Below, in pieces: positions 32,016 through 42,800 of a stretch of 56,867 bases of DNA; within the stretch, counting starts at the first letter, position 1, and every line of letters begins with the position of its first letter. Location: positions 1 to 56,867 of the IMG/VR virus record IMGVR_UViG_3300031774_000017; one strand, written 5' to 3'. Under the pieces are notes generated by a model. That model was not told where the DNA came from. It searched no databases and saw only the letters and a program-made list of their open reading frames with translations. Made by a program: the position numbers and the translations under genes. Source of the stretch: a virus.

Positions 32016-32938
32016 TGGCAATATCAAGAAAACCTTTAGACGTAGATAATTATTCTGCATTAGACGGCGGTAATGGTACCGCTGTGCCGGGTTACTACAG
32101 AAGAACCAATTTAAATGATATAATTAATAATTTTATGGTAGCTTATGTAGGTGATGATAAAATTCTTAATAAAGTACCTCGATATGAAGTTGCATTTTGG
32201 GGTCAAAAAGCAGTTCAAGAATTTAGTTATGATGTATTTCATTCTGAAAAAGCAATTGAAATACAATTAAGTTCTTTACGCCAAATGTCTTTACCCTCTG
32301 ATTATGTAAACTATGTAAGATTATCTTATACAGATAAGTCTGGTATTGAAAGAACAATTTTACCTAGCGGTACAACTCACGCAAATCAAGGCGTAGCACA
32401 AGATGAAAATTATCATTATCTTTATGATCAAGAAGGTAATGTAATTTACGCACAAGAATCTGAAACTATACAAAGATGGCAAAATGCAGAAAACCATGTA
32501 GACACCGAAGAAGCTTTAAATTATTATAGTGGATATTATGATTTTGATGATTTTGGATATTATGGCCGTAGGTACGGATCAACACCACAATTTCAAAATA
32601 CAAATGGAAGCTTTGTGTTAGATTTAGATGCCGGCCAAATTTATTTTGATTCAGTAATTCCTCAAAATACTTATGTTACATTAAGATATATATCTGATGG
32701 GTTAGGTAATAATGGTGATTTTGATAATGTATTTGTACCTAAAATGGCTGAAGATGCTGTTATGTCAACTATATTATATAATTTATCTAAAATAAGAACA
32801 AGAGCAAGCGGAGCTGCGGGTCTTTATAAACAAGAAGCAGCTGCTAAAATGCGAAATGCTAAGATTAGATTATCTAATATGAAAGTACAAGAAATGACTA
32901 ATATTTTCCGTAATAAAGCTAAGTGGATTAAACATTAA
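32015..32938 (+). CDS. Putative tail ring/adaptor protein (307 aa)
   Basis: It is coupled to the preceding gene by TAATG. Main features are LNDIINNFMVAYVGDDKILN, AFWGQKAVQEFSYDVFHSEK and SLRQMSLPSDYVNYVRLSYT (about 86-105), a beta-rich centre, then a C-terminal helix (AGLYKQEAAAKMRNAKIRLS). The QKAVQEFSYDV...LPSDYVNYVRL pattern is one I associate with the second ring or tail-tube adaptor of Bacteroidetes podoviruses. A Tyr/Asp/Gly loop (YYSGYYDFDDFGYYGRRYG) sits in the middle. Function inferred from position. Confidence 0.65.
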   Translation: MAISRKPLDVDNYSALDGGNGTAVPGYYRRTNLNDIINNFMVAYVGDDKILNKVPRYEVAFWGQKAVQEFSYDVFHSEKAIEIQLSSLRQMSLPSDYVNYVRLSYTDKSGIERTILPSGTTHANQGVAQDENYHYLYDQEGNVIYAQESETIQRWQNAENHVDTEEALNYYSGYYDFDDFGYYGRRYGSTPQFQNTNGSFVLDLDAGQIYFDSVIPQNTYVTLRYISDGLGNNGDFDNVFVPKMAEDAVMSTILYNLSKIRTRASGAAGLYKQEAAAKMRNAKIRLSNMKVQEMTNIFRNKAKWIKH

Positions 32939-32947
32939 TATAATTTT

Positions 32948-35900
32948 ATGCCAGAAATAAAAAGAGCGTTTAATGTCGGCAAAATGAGCCGAGATTTAGA
33001 TGAAAGAATAGTACCGGCAGGAGAATATCGAGAAGGCTTAAATATAAATATAGGTCAATCAGAAAGTTCTGATGTAGGGGCTATAGAAAATTTATTAGGT
33101 AATAAGCTTGTTACTGTTACCGGATTAACAGGTGGAACTTGTATTGGGTATGTAAGTGATTCTAATTCTGAAAAAATATATTTCTTTGTAACCACTAACT
33201 CTATATATAATGAAACTAATACAGGTAATCATGGTATATTTGAATATGATCAAAAAACAAATCAAACTACTGGATTATTAGTTTCTCCACAATTAAACTT
33301 TCACACATCATATCCCATTACTGGAGTTAATATTGTTGATGATCTTTTATTTTTTACTGATAATAGAAATGCTCCAAGAAAAATTAATGTTGTTACAGCA
33401 AGAAATAATACAACTTATTATGGGGCAGCAGTAGATATTGATAATTTAATTTCTGTATGTAAGTTTGCACCTTATGAATCACCAACTCTTGTTACAGCAA
33501 CAAAGGAATCAAGTATTTCTTCTAACTTTATGCAAAATAAGTTAATAAGATTTTCTTATAGATGGCAATTTGAAGATAATGAATATAGTACTTTAGCTCC
33601 ATTTACACCTATTTGTTTTTCAAGATTAAATGAAACAGATACTATAAATACTAGCTTAAGCGATTTTGGTGAAATAGAAACTTTTGTTAATGCAATTAAT
33701 CAAGTACAATTACAAGTTCCTACACCTGTAGGTTATGGTATAAAAAATGTAGAGTTAATATATAAAGAGTCAGGAAGTCCTTCCTTATATGTTGTTCAAG
33801 ATCAAGAGGTTACAACTGAGCCATTTGTAAACTTTACATATTCATCAACTGATCCATTTAGAACATTACCATCTGATCAGTTAACAAGAGTATACGATGC
33901 TGTTCCTATAAAAGCACAATCACAAGAAGTTGCTGGAGGTAGATTAGTTTATGGTAATTTTTTACAAAACTTTGATATACCAAATATAGCTTTTTCTGTA
34001 GAAAGAACAGGCGAAACATCTGCAAGAAATACTGTTTTAACAAATCAATCTGTTAAATCAAGAAGAACTTATCAAGTAGGTATTGTATTAGCCGATAAAT
34101 TTGGTAGACAATCACCGGTTATATTATCAAGTTCTGGAACAGACACAGTTTTTGTAGATCCAAACACTGGTGATTCCAGTAGTACTACAGCATTTAATGC
34201 TTTAAGAATTACTTTTACTGATACAACTCAAATACCTAGCTGGGCATATTCATATAGAGTTGTTGTAAAACAAAGAGAACAAGAATATTATAATTGGATT
34301 TCAGTTGTTTCAGGTGCAAATACAGTAAAAAGATTAGGTGACAGTATAAATAAAATACCAAGAGATCAAGATGCGGTTATACCACCTAGTACATCAGCAA
34401 CTATTTCACCTTGTGATGTTTCTGTATTTCCTAAATTTTTAAATAATGGTAACGTATATACAACACCACAAGCAAATTTAACAAAAGTACAATCAATTGG
34501 CAACCCTTCAGGTGATGCTTTAGTTACTACTTTAGATAATGCAGGTAATGCCGTTACATCTGGATTATGTGTTTTTGAGACTGAACCTGTTACAACTGAA
34601 TTAGATATATTTTATGAAACCGCAACTGGTGGTTTAGTTAATGAAATACCTAATCAAGCAATTGATATAGACTTTTTTAATTGTATATTGTTATCTTTTG
34701 ATGTAGTACCTAATGCACACATTGAAGTGAACCGCATTAGGGCTGGTTTTAATGAACCTTTTTTTGATGTAGGTGTAAAAGCATTTGCAGTAAAAGAAAA
34801 CTTCACACAGGAGAGAAGATTTAATAGCTTAATTCATTCAAGTGGACTACTTAATTCAAGAACTGGTATAAATTATATTAATCAATTTAATGATTCAGCC
34901 GGTGGATTAACAATATCTCTTGACCCATTAAATGGATCTATACAAAAACTTTTTGCAGACGATACAAAAATAAATATATTTCAAGAAGATAAAGTTTCTT
35001 TTTCTCCTATTGATAAAGATTTTATTTATTCAGCAGAAGGTGGGGCTATGCCTGTAACTAGTAATACACAATTTTTAGGTACAGTGGCTGCTTATCCAGG
35101 TTTATATGGTATTTCAAAAGATCCTCAATCTTTTACATCCTATGGATTTTCACAATATTTTACAGATAAAAATAGAGGAGCAGTTTTAAGATTAAGACAA
35201 AATCAAATACAAGAAATTTCACAAGTTGGAATGGCTGACTTTTTTAGAGATGCTTTAAAACAATCTACATCTGTTATTGGTTCTTATGATGAATATAGTA
35301 AAATATATGAATTAACATTAGTTGGTTCTGGGTTTGACAGTAATGAAGATACGAATGTTGCAACTGCTTCCGACGGTTATTTAACTGTAGCTTTTGATGA
35401 TAGATCTTCAGGTTGGACAAGTTTTAGATCGTTTAAACAAGAGGGTGGATTATCTTTAAATAATAATTATTATACTTTTAATGGTGGTCAGATGTGGCAA
35501 CACCATAATGATACAGTAACTAGAAATAATTTTTATAATGCTGGAACTGCTGAATCATATGTAATACCTATATTTAATGATGCACCATCTTTAGTAAAAC
35601 AATTTAATACATTAAGCTATGAAGGTGATAGTGGATGGCAGTTAGATTATATTGAAACAGATATTGATAGCTGTGGGGTATTACCGGTAACAGCTAATAC
35701 ATTTAATACAACTTTACAATTATCCGGAGCAGCACCTAATTCTATTTTTAATGGTGCTAATACAGTAACAGCTAAGCCAACAGTGAATGTTACCTGGGCT
35801 ATATTTGTATCACCACTTAGTTCACAATTTAAATTTAATAATGTTAACGATGTGGTATTAACACCTGCAGCTGGAAGTAATTTAATTGTTAATAATCCAA

Positions 35901-36925
35901 CAGCTATAACAGATCTTGATGCAGGTGGTAAATTAGTATTTTTAATACAGCATACTACAGGTAATTCTGATACTGTTCAAACTTTAAATATAACAGGTAA
36001 TGGTGCAGCTCTTGCATTTACTGTTGCTTTATTAACTGTAAATACAATTGATACAATTGCGTTTTCTGCATTAACGCCAGCATCACAAGTATTTAATAAT
36101 GCTGGTCCAAATAATATAGTATTCTCTACAGCAGCATTTAGTAATTATTATATAGATCAAACTAATATAACTATAAATACAACTAATATGCCTGCTTCAA
36201 CAAATGTGGGTACACCTACAAATGCTAGAAACGGTGATAATTTAACTTATACTATTCCAGTAACAGTACCAACCTTAGCAACCGCTGGTATTATTACAGT
36301 TGGTGGAACAGCTACATTAAAACCACAGCTTACTTGGGCTGTTATAGGTTCTCCTGGTGTCTTAGCAACACCGTCTGGGACTCTTGCTGGTACAGCATAC
36401 TATATTTCACCTTTTGATGCAATTACTAGAAGGTTTGCAACTATTACTTATACAGTAAGTGCAACAACAAAAGTTTTATTATTAGATGCTTATAGCGCTA
36501 CTTATAATGTAGCTAATACTATAATAACAAAAACTCAATCCAACCAAGATGGTGTTTTAGTTTTAAATGTTCAATTACCAGTTATAATGTCTGACACTAC
36601 AGCTACAGCTACAATTACAGGAGCTGGAGAAGTAACAGCAACACTTGGTGCTGTACCCGCAACACAAGCATTAAATGCAGGAGGAACTGTTGTAACTATA
36701 AGTAATACATGGACCGTTGATATTAGTATTACCCCTAGTATTTCTTGGTTAAAAATAAATGGTGTATTTGGAGTTGGTATAGCAGACCCAACACAAACAT
36801 TCACTATAAGTGCTGATCCTAATACAACTGGAAGTTCTAGATCAGGAACTGTTGTTATAGCAACTACTAATACAAGAGTAACAGGAATAAGCTCTCATGC
36901 AATAACCGTAACACAAGCAGGATAA
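32948..36925 (+). CDS. Tail hub/stabilisation protein with C-terminal BACON domain (1325 aa)
   Basis: Main tail component just after the connectors. The N terminus (FNVGKMSRDLDERIVPAGEY) and GAIENLLGNKLV resemble the P22 gp10-like tail-stabilisation proteins of crAss-like phages, with a beta-propeller-like body (about 60-900). The C-terminal third is a string of beta domains. Residues about 1254-1325 (SISWLKI, then GSSRSGTVVIATTN and ITVTQAG) match the BACON pattern, a Bacteroidetes-associated carbohydrate-binding Ig-like domain also found in crAssphage tails. It could touch host glycans at adsorption. The stop overlaps the next start (TAATG). Confidence 0.78.
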   Translation: MPEIKRAFNVGKMSRDLDERIVPAGEYREGLNINIGQSESSDVGAIENLLGNKLVTVTGLTGGTCIGYVSDSNSEKIYFFVTTNSIYNETNTGNHGIFEYDQKTNQTTGLLVSPQLNFHTSYPITGVNIVDDLLFFTDNRNAPRKINVVTARNNTTYYGAAVDIDNLISVCKFAPYESPTLVTATKESSISSNFMQNKLIRFSYRWQFEDNEYSTLAPFTPICFSRLNETDTINTSLSDFGEIETFVNAINQVQLQVPTPVGYGIKNVELIYKESGSPSLYVVQDQEVTTEPFVNFTYSSTDPFRTLPSDQLTRVYDAVPIKAQSQEVAGGRLVYGNFLQNFDIPNIAFSVERTGETSARNTVLTNQSVKSRRTYQVGIVLADKFGRQSPVILSSSGTDTVFVDPNTGDSSSTTAFNALRITFTDTTQIPSWAYSYRVVVKQREQEYYNWISVVSGANTVKRLGDSINKIPRDQDAVIPPSTSATISPCDVSVFPKFLNNGNVYTTPQANLTKVQSIGNPSGDALVTTLDNAGNAVTSGLCVFETEPVTTELDIFYETATGGLVNEIPNQAIDIDFFNCILLSFDVVPNAHIEVNRIRAGFNEPFFDVGVKAFAVKENFTQERRFNSLIHSSGLLNSRTGINYINQFNDSAGGLTISLDPLNGSIQKLFADDTKINIFQEDKVSFSPIDKDFIYSAEGGAMPVTSNTQFLGTVAAYPGLYGISKDPQSFTSYGFSQYFTDKNRGAVLRLRQNQIQEISQVGMADFFRDALKQSTSVIGSYDEYSKIYELTLVGSGFDSNEDTNVATASDGYLTVAFDDRSSGWTSFRSFKQEGGLSLNNNYYTFNGGQMWQHHNDTVTRNNFYNAGTAESYVIPIFNDAPSLVKQFNTLSYEGDSGWQLDYIETDIDSCGVLPVTANTFNTTLQLSGAAPNSIFNGANTVTAKPTVNVTWAIFVSPLSSQFKFNNVNDVVLTPAAGSNLIVNNPTAITDLDAGGKLVFLIQHTTGNSDTVQTLNITGNGAALAFTVALLTVNTIDTIAFSALTPASQVFNNAGPNNIVFSTAAFSNYYIDQTNITINTTNMPASTNVGTPTNARNGDNLTYTIPVTVPTLATAGIITVGGTATLKPQLTWAVIGSPGVLATPSGTLAGTAYYISPFDAITRRFATITYTVSATTKVLLLDAYSATYNVANTIITKTQSNQDGVLVLNVQLPVIMSDTTATATITGAGEVTATLGAVPATQALNAGGTVVTISNTWTVDISITPSISWLKINGVFGVGIADPTQTFTISADPNTTGSSRSGTVVIATTNTRVTGISSHAITVTQAG

Positions 36926-37164
36926 TGGCAAACTTAGTAACATTTCCTTTTCAAAATAAAGAAGGAAAATATTTTGCACCTATTAGTTGTTCAGAACCAG
37001 ATTACATTGTTGTAAATGGAACTATACAAGCTAATGGAGACAAAATAACAAGTGGATTAAAAGGAGCATATGCTACTGTTAAATTAACTTTACCAGTAGC
37101 TAATGCTTCTACAAAAAAAGAACTTTTTGCTTTAAATACTTTAGCAGTAAATTCTTCAAGTTAA
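36925..37164 (+). CDS. Small virion-region protein (79 aa)
   Basis: It overlaps the stop of the tail hub by TAATG. The sequence is beta-patterned (NLVTFPFQNKEGKYFAPISC, DYIVVNGTIQANGDKITSG) with low charge. Close coupling to the hub suggests an accessory virion subunit. No family recognised. Confidence 0.55.
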   Translation: MANLVTFPFQNKEGKYFAPISCSEPDYIVVNGTIQANGDKITSGLKGAYATVKLTLPVANASTKKELFALNTLAVNSSS

Positions 37165-37188
37165 ATACAATCAATTAAATTTTATTTT

Positions 37189-37638
37189 ATGTTAAGAGTA
37201 AGAAAATTATTAGAATCAGATTGGAAATTTTTACCAACCTGGTGGGACAAATATGATCAAGAACCTTGGATTCATACAGAAAATTTTAGAGATATTATGC
37301 CTGGATCTTTTTTAATAGGCCAATACAATACTAAAAGAGCTGGATTAGGTGGCTTTATGGTGTGTAAAGATAATCATCCAATTGCGGCAATGTGGCTTGG
37401 ATTAACAAATTCACATTGTGCATTACCAACTGCCGCAATATCAGATCCTGATTATAGAGATACAGACAGAAAAGAAGCTATACAATTATTAGTAAATTTT
37501 GTTACAGATTTTGCTAAAGATTTAGGATTTAAATATTCATTTGGCTGGGCTCAAGAAGGGTACATGCTTGATTATTATTTAAATGCAGGATATGAAAAAT
37601 GGGATAAACCATCTTATGAACTCATAAAAAAATTATAA
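37189..37638 (+). CDS. GNAT-like acetyltransferase-type protein (149 aa)
   Basis: The profile is MLRVRKLLESDWKFLPTWWD, then GLGGFMVCKDNHPIAAMWLG (strands beta2-4), ISDPDYRDTDRKEAIQLLVN (acetyl-CoA loop and helix region) and the ending YMLDYYLNAGYEKWDKPSYE. The N-(F/Y)-x-x-x-G-(F/Y)-type end and overall order fit a GNAT fold, but the acetyl-CoA Q/RxxGxG/A loop is degenerate (DYRDTDRK). In related podoviruses a protein of this kind lies beside internal virion genes. It may be structural or modify virion proteins. Confidence 0.6.
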   Translation: MLRVRKLLESDWKFLPTWWDKYDQEPWIHTENFRDIMPGSFLIGQYNTKRAGLGGFMVCKDNHPIAAMWLGLTNSHCALPTAAISDPDYRDTDRKEAIQLLVNFVTDFAKDLGFKYSFGWAQEGYMLDYYLNAGYEKWDKPSYELIKKL

Positions 37639-38766
37639 ATGGGAGGAAAAAAGAAACGAAATAGATACGCTGGTAGACAAGCTTTAGCAAACCAAGAAGG
37701 TATATTAGCTGATCAAGCTGCAGCTCAAGAATTATATGATGCAGACCTTTCAGCATTAAGAGATGCTAGTCAGGTAACTGATTTTTATGAAAATTTAAAT
37801 TTTTCATCTATTGATCCTGACTCAATGCGAAAAGCGGAATTGGACGAGATGAAATTAGGTACTTTAGGTGCACAAAGAGTAGCTAATGTTGAAGGATACG
37901 ATGCTGCTCAAACAAATGTAGCTGGCCTTGCTAGAGGCGCTGATACTGGGTTAAGTAATGTATTTAATAATCTGCAAGTTTCAACAGCAGGTGCTGAACT
38001 TGAAGCTCAAGAAGCAGACCAAGCATTAGCTGCTTCTCAAGATATGATGATGCAAATGGGCGGAGGTGGTGGTGCTACAGCCTTAGCACAGCAGGCTGCA
38101 AGATCAAAAGCTGGTATTAGAGCTAGTATTGATCAGCAAGTAAAAGCTAATGAAATGATGAGAGCTCAAGGTGAGCAATCTTTACAAAGAGATTTACTTG
38201 CACAAGGAAATTTAGCTTCTCAATTTGATTTAGGCCAAGCACAATTTAATGTAGGACAAGACAATAGAGCAAGGCAATTTAGTGCACAAGCAAGAAATCA
38301 AGCTGAAATGTTTAATGCAGGACAAGCTAATCAAATGAATTTAACTAAGTTTGGTGCAGAAAATAGAATGAATCAATTCAATGCTGCAGCTGCTAATAAT
38401 GCTTTTGCAAATCAAGCTAATGCAATAAATCAATCTATTGCTAAAAATGCTGAAATGCAAAATCAATTTAATTTAGCTCAAGCAGGTGGAAGACTTACAA
38501 CACAATCAAGCCAATACGATGCTTTAATGGGTATACAAGAAATATCCCAAGCACAATTAAATGATGCAGATAGAAGAGCTGGCGAAAACCAAGCCACTAT
38601 AGATGTTGCTAGAATGTCTGGTATGAATAAAGATGGTAGTTATACTAAAAAATGGTATGAAAAATTAGGTAATACTGTTGGGAAAGCAGCACTTATTGGA
38701 ACTGGAGCCGCTTTTGGTGGAATTGGTGGTGCACTAATTGCTAATGAAGCATTAAAAAAAGGATAA
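37639..38766 (+). CDS. Candidate internal/ejected virion protein (375 aa)
   Basis: It begins one base after the acetyltransferase-like stop. After a basic start (MGGKKKRNRYAGRQALANQE) most of the protein is Ala/Gln/Asn-rich helix, with repeated short units such as RQFSAQARNQAEMFNAGQAN and NQFNAAAANNAFANQANAIN, typical of long coiled coils. It ends with a Gly-rich hydrophobic stretch (AALIGTGAAFGGIGGALIAN, about 348-367) that could insert in a membrane. This suits a DNA-ejection channel protein. Inferred from composition and location. Confidence 0.6.
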   Translation: MGGKKKRNRYAGRQALANQEGILADQAAAQELYDADLSALRDASQVTDFYENLNFSSIDPDSMRKAELDEMKLGTLGAQRVANVEGYDAAQTNVAGLARGADTGLSNVFNNLQVSTAGAELEAQEADQALAASQDMMMQMGGGGGATALAQQAARSKAGIRASIDQQVKANEMMRAQGEQSLQRDLLAQGNLASQFDLGQAQFNVGQDNRARQFSAQARNQAEMFNAGQANQMNLTKFGAENRMNQFNAAAANNAFANQANAINQSIAKNAEMQNQFNLAQAGGRLTTQSSQYDALMGIQEISQAQLNDADRRAGENQATIDVARMSGMNKDGSYTKKWYEKLGNTVGKAALIGTGAAFGGIGGALIANEALKKG

Positions 38767-38775
38767 TTAAAAAGT

Positions 38776-39897
38776 ATGAAAAATTATAATCCTCAACAAA
38801 TTACTAAATTAAATCCTGAGCAACAAGCTATTAGGGATTTTAGAAATATGGAATACCAGCGTAAGTATGGTATTAAATCCGAAGATAGAGTTAATCAAAA
38901 TTCTCCAAGTCCACAGGGTGTGTTTAGAACACAACTACAAGGTATAGCTAGACAAATAGTAGAAAAAGCAAGTGATCTTACTAATAAAAAGAAAAAAGGA
39001 GAAATAGATAACTATAAATATGCAGCAGATATGGCTGTTATAGATAATACAGTTAATGAACTGGGTGCTTTCTCTGTGGGTGCTGAAAAAGCTATGGCTG
39101 ATTACAATGAAAACTTAAAAGCTGGATTGTTATCATATGGTATGGATCAATATGATGAAGGTGTATTGCAAGGGTTAAGCAAAGGTACTGTTGGTTTAAA
39201 TATGGATAAAAACAATAGAGTTCATTTAACAGGTAAAGCTATTAATCCTTTAAAGGGTGAATTTGATGTAAGTATATATGATGTAAATAATATACCAGCA
39301 CCTGTTCCTAAAATTAAACCTATTAATCTTTCATTAGATCCATTAGCTGCTGGTTTAGGTTTAGATGATAATGGTGAACCTAAGTTAAAGGTAGACCAAA
39401 ATGGAAATAAAATGTATGATACAGGTGATTATTCTGAACATGCAAAGGAAGTATTAGACTTTTCTATGAATGCTTTAGATACTTTAGGTACTAATGGTGT
39501 AAGATCTTATTTAGCAGATCATATGCAAATGCCTCAAAGTCAAGTTAAAATGTTAATGGAAGACAAAGCTTATACAGATCCAACTGGAATGGAATGGGAT
39601 AATAGAGGTACAGCTGAAGCTTTTGCTAGTATATCTGAATACATAGGTAATAAATATAATAGGGTACAAAGACCTCATCCTGATACAATTTCTAAATTAG
39701 CTAAAGAAAAAGCTAATAAGATTGCAAGTGAAAAAGGTATATCACCTGAAGAGGTTTCTTTTTCTGAAGCATTAGGTATACAAGAACAAATGCCTATGCA
39801 GCCTAGTCAACCTACTGAAGAGGTTGTTATGGCGGAAGAAGAGCAATCTCCTGAAGGAAAATTTACTGTTGATGCTTTAATTAAAAAATATTCTTAA
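38776..39897 (+). CDS. Candidate internal virion protein (373 aa)
   Basis: It starts MKNYNPQQITKLNPEQQAIR. The helical N-terminal half (FRTQLQGIARQIVEKASDLT) is followed by a mixed central part with YDVNNIPAPVPKIKPINLSL and a Pro/Gln/Glu-rich C terminus. Its last base is shared with the ATG of the giant gene (TAATG), implying that the two are made together. Probably packaged with it. No family recognised. Confidence 0.55.
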   Translation: MKNYNPQQITKLNPEQQAIRDFRNMEYQRKYGIKSEDRVNQNSPSPQGVFRTQLQGIARQIVEKASDLTNKKKKGEIDNYKYAADMAVIDNTVNELGAFSVGAEKAMADYNENLKAGLLSYGMDQYDEGVLQGLSKGTVGLNMDKNNRVHLTGKAINPLKGEFDVSIYDVNNIPAPVPKIKPINLSLDPLAAGLGLDDNGEPKLKVDQNGNKMYDTGDYSEHAKEVLDFSMNALDTLGTNGVRSYLADHMQMPQSQVKMLMEDKAYTDPTGMEWDNRGTAEAFASISEYIGNKYNRVQRPHPDTISKLAKEKANKIASEKGISPEEVSFSEALGIQEQMPMQPSQPTEEVVMAEEEQSPEGKFTVDALIKKYS

Positions 39898-42800
39898 TGA
39901 ATAAAACTCCTTTAAAACAAATTGATGAAATAGAAGAGGTTTCTGTTTCTGAAAGCACTCCTCCTGAATGTGGGGAAGGTTTTGTATATGATGAGGCTGA
40001 GGGTAAATGTGTGCCTATTAAAAAAGAAGAAGAAAAAATTGAACCTGCTAAAATTGAAAAAGACACTAAGGAAAAAGAAAAAATTGCATCTACTTTTGTA
40101 ACTGATGAAGACGGTAAACCTAAAATAATACGTAAAACAATTACGCCTAAAAGTTTAAGAGTAGGTTCTAAAAGCCCAACTGTAAAAGAATATGATGAAT
40201 GGTTTGAAGAAAATCCTGATGTTACTCAAATTGAAATAGACCAAAAAAAAGAAGAATTAGGTTTACCTATTGATAATACTTTTGAAGCATTAGCAAGAAG
40301 AAGGAACGAAGCTAAAGAAATAAAACTAAATGAAGTTGTTGTAAGTGCCGGAGAAAAAAGAACTGATAAGGGGTTTTATCCTAATACTCCAGAAGGACGA
40401 GAATTACAAACCCAGCAACAACAAGAAAATGCAATTGATAATGCCTATGATGAAGCTGATAGAAATATTCTTAAAGGTTTCAATGATATGGCTGGTATTA
40501 ATGCTTTTAGAAACCAAGATTTTAATAATTTATCAATAGATGAGTATCAAGCAGGATATGATAATTTAGTAAATAACAAAATTCCAGAAACAAGGAATAA
40601 GTTATTACAACCTATACAAGATAAATTTGTAGAGGCTATTATTGCAAATAATAAACCAGATTTTGATAAATATGAATCTGATACTTTTGATAAGTATAAT
40701 CTCTCAGGAATGCAAAATAATATTGCTGAGGCTTTTTATAAAGAAAATAAAGGTTTAATAAATAATGTAGAATTACAATTATTAAAAGACTCAGGAATAC
40801 CATTAACTATAGGAGATGATGGAAAAACATATTTAGCTGTTGATCCTAATGGAGAAAATACTAAAGCTAGACTAGTTGAAGTAAACAATAAATTAAATAA
40901 AATTATTAATGAGCAACTCCAAAAAACTTATAACTTAAATCCTGAATATGCTGAGGCCTCTATAAAAGCTCAACAAGAAATTGATGATTATAAAAATAAA
41001 ATTATCAATGACCAATTAGAAAAAAATTATTACTTCAAAAGATCTCAAAAAAGAGTTGATGAGCATATAAAAAATCAATTAGAATTTATTGAAAATAAAA
41101 GAGAAGAAGAAGAGTATGGAAGTGGCTTTACAGGAGAAGTAAATAAATGGCGAAAGCTTACTATGCCTTCTATGGTTGAAGATACAAATACTGGATTTTT
41201 AAAAAATGAGCAAGAAAATTTAAAGAAAGAACAAAAAAGACTTCAAACTTTAGATCCAAACTCAACTGTATATAAAACAATAGATTCTCCAGCTGCTCCA
41301 GGAATGAAAACCTCTATACCTATAAAAGTTGAAGAAAGATTAGCTGAAATTAATAGAGAAATAGAAGCTAATGATAAAGAATTAGTTGATGGATTAATTA
41401 ACAGTGTTCAATATCAAAAAGAATTAGCATTGTTTGATAGGCCAGAATTATTTGATAAAGATGGTATTACCCTTAAAGATCTTAAAAGTGTCGTAGGTGA
41501 ACAAGCATTAAATGTATTTGGAAGTATATTTTCATTAGGTATGTATACCGCCTCAATGGAAGGTACTGCTGTTATGAGAAATACATTAGCTACACAGGCT
41601 GCTAAAGATATGGGTATTTCATTGGAAAAATTTAATAGATTACCAGCAAAAGATCAAGCAGAAGCTATGGCTAATGTTGAGGATGCTAAATTAGGTACTG
41701 CTCTTGCAGTAGGTTTAGGGGCAGGCTCATTGGATTTACTTAGTACATTAACTGGGGCTAAAGCTGTTGTGGCTGCAATGCCTCGTGGTTTAATCCGTGC
41801 TTTTATAAGAGATGGTGCTTTATCTCCTTCAACATTAAAAGTTGCTGGTAACACCGTAAGAGAAGGTGTTAAAACTGTAGGTACGGCAGTTGCTTGGGAA
41901 GTTCCAACTGAAGTTGGCCAAGATATAATATCTAACATAGGAACACGTTATGCTACAGGCGAAGGTAATATTATGCCTGATTCAAGAGATTTAGATGAAC
42001 TTATAGGTCAAACAGCCTTATCAACAATTTTATTAGTAGGTGGTGGTTTAAGCGTTAAAAACAATGCACAGCTATTATTTAATTTTAAAAAAGATAGAGA
42101 TGGTTATATTAAATCTATTGATAATTTAAATAAAGAATATACTTTTCAAAAGAATCAAATTAACAAAGGGTTAGATCCATTTAATAATAATAAAGAATTA
42201 AAAACAAATGGAGCTAAAAGTTTAGCATTAAAAAAATTAGAAAATAATTTTAATTTAGGACTTGAACAATTAGAAAATGCTAATACTTTTATTAATGATA
42301 GTAAATTAAAAGATTTAACAGGTAGAAGATCTGAAATAGTATATGAAAAATATATTGCAAATCAAAAATTAATTAAAGAAGGTATTAAAGCTCAAATAAA
42401 TCTTAACACAGTTAAAGAAGATAGCAGCTCTACTCAAGAAGATATAAATACCGCCCAAGCAGATTTAGATTTTGTAAATGAAAACATAGAAAAAAATGAA
42501 AGAAATATTTTAGCACAAAGAGCTATTGACGTAGCTAATAAAAAAAATAAAGATATTGAAAACAGTATAGTGCTTGATGAAGATAGTGACTATGACGGAG
42601 TTATCTTTACAGAAAAAGAAACTAATAAAGATCTTGAAGAATATTTGCTAGAAAATTATGGTAAAGATAGAGTAAAACAAAATGATATACAACAATTACT
42701 TAAAGGAGAGGTAACAGGTCTTAAATTAGTAAAAAAAGATGATAAGGGTAAAACATATTTAGAATCTGTAGGTAGTATAGAAAATATTACAAATAACATA

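Noticed and set aside
41654-41938. Antisense open frame of 94 codons in the giant gene
   Set aside because: Shadow of an Ala/Gly-rich hydrophobic segment on the other strand. No start context and no neighbours on that strand.
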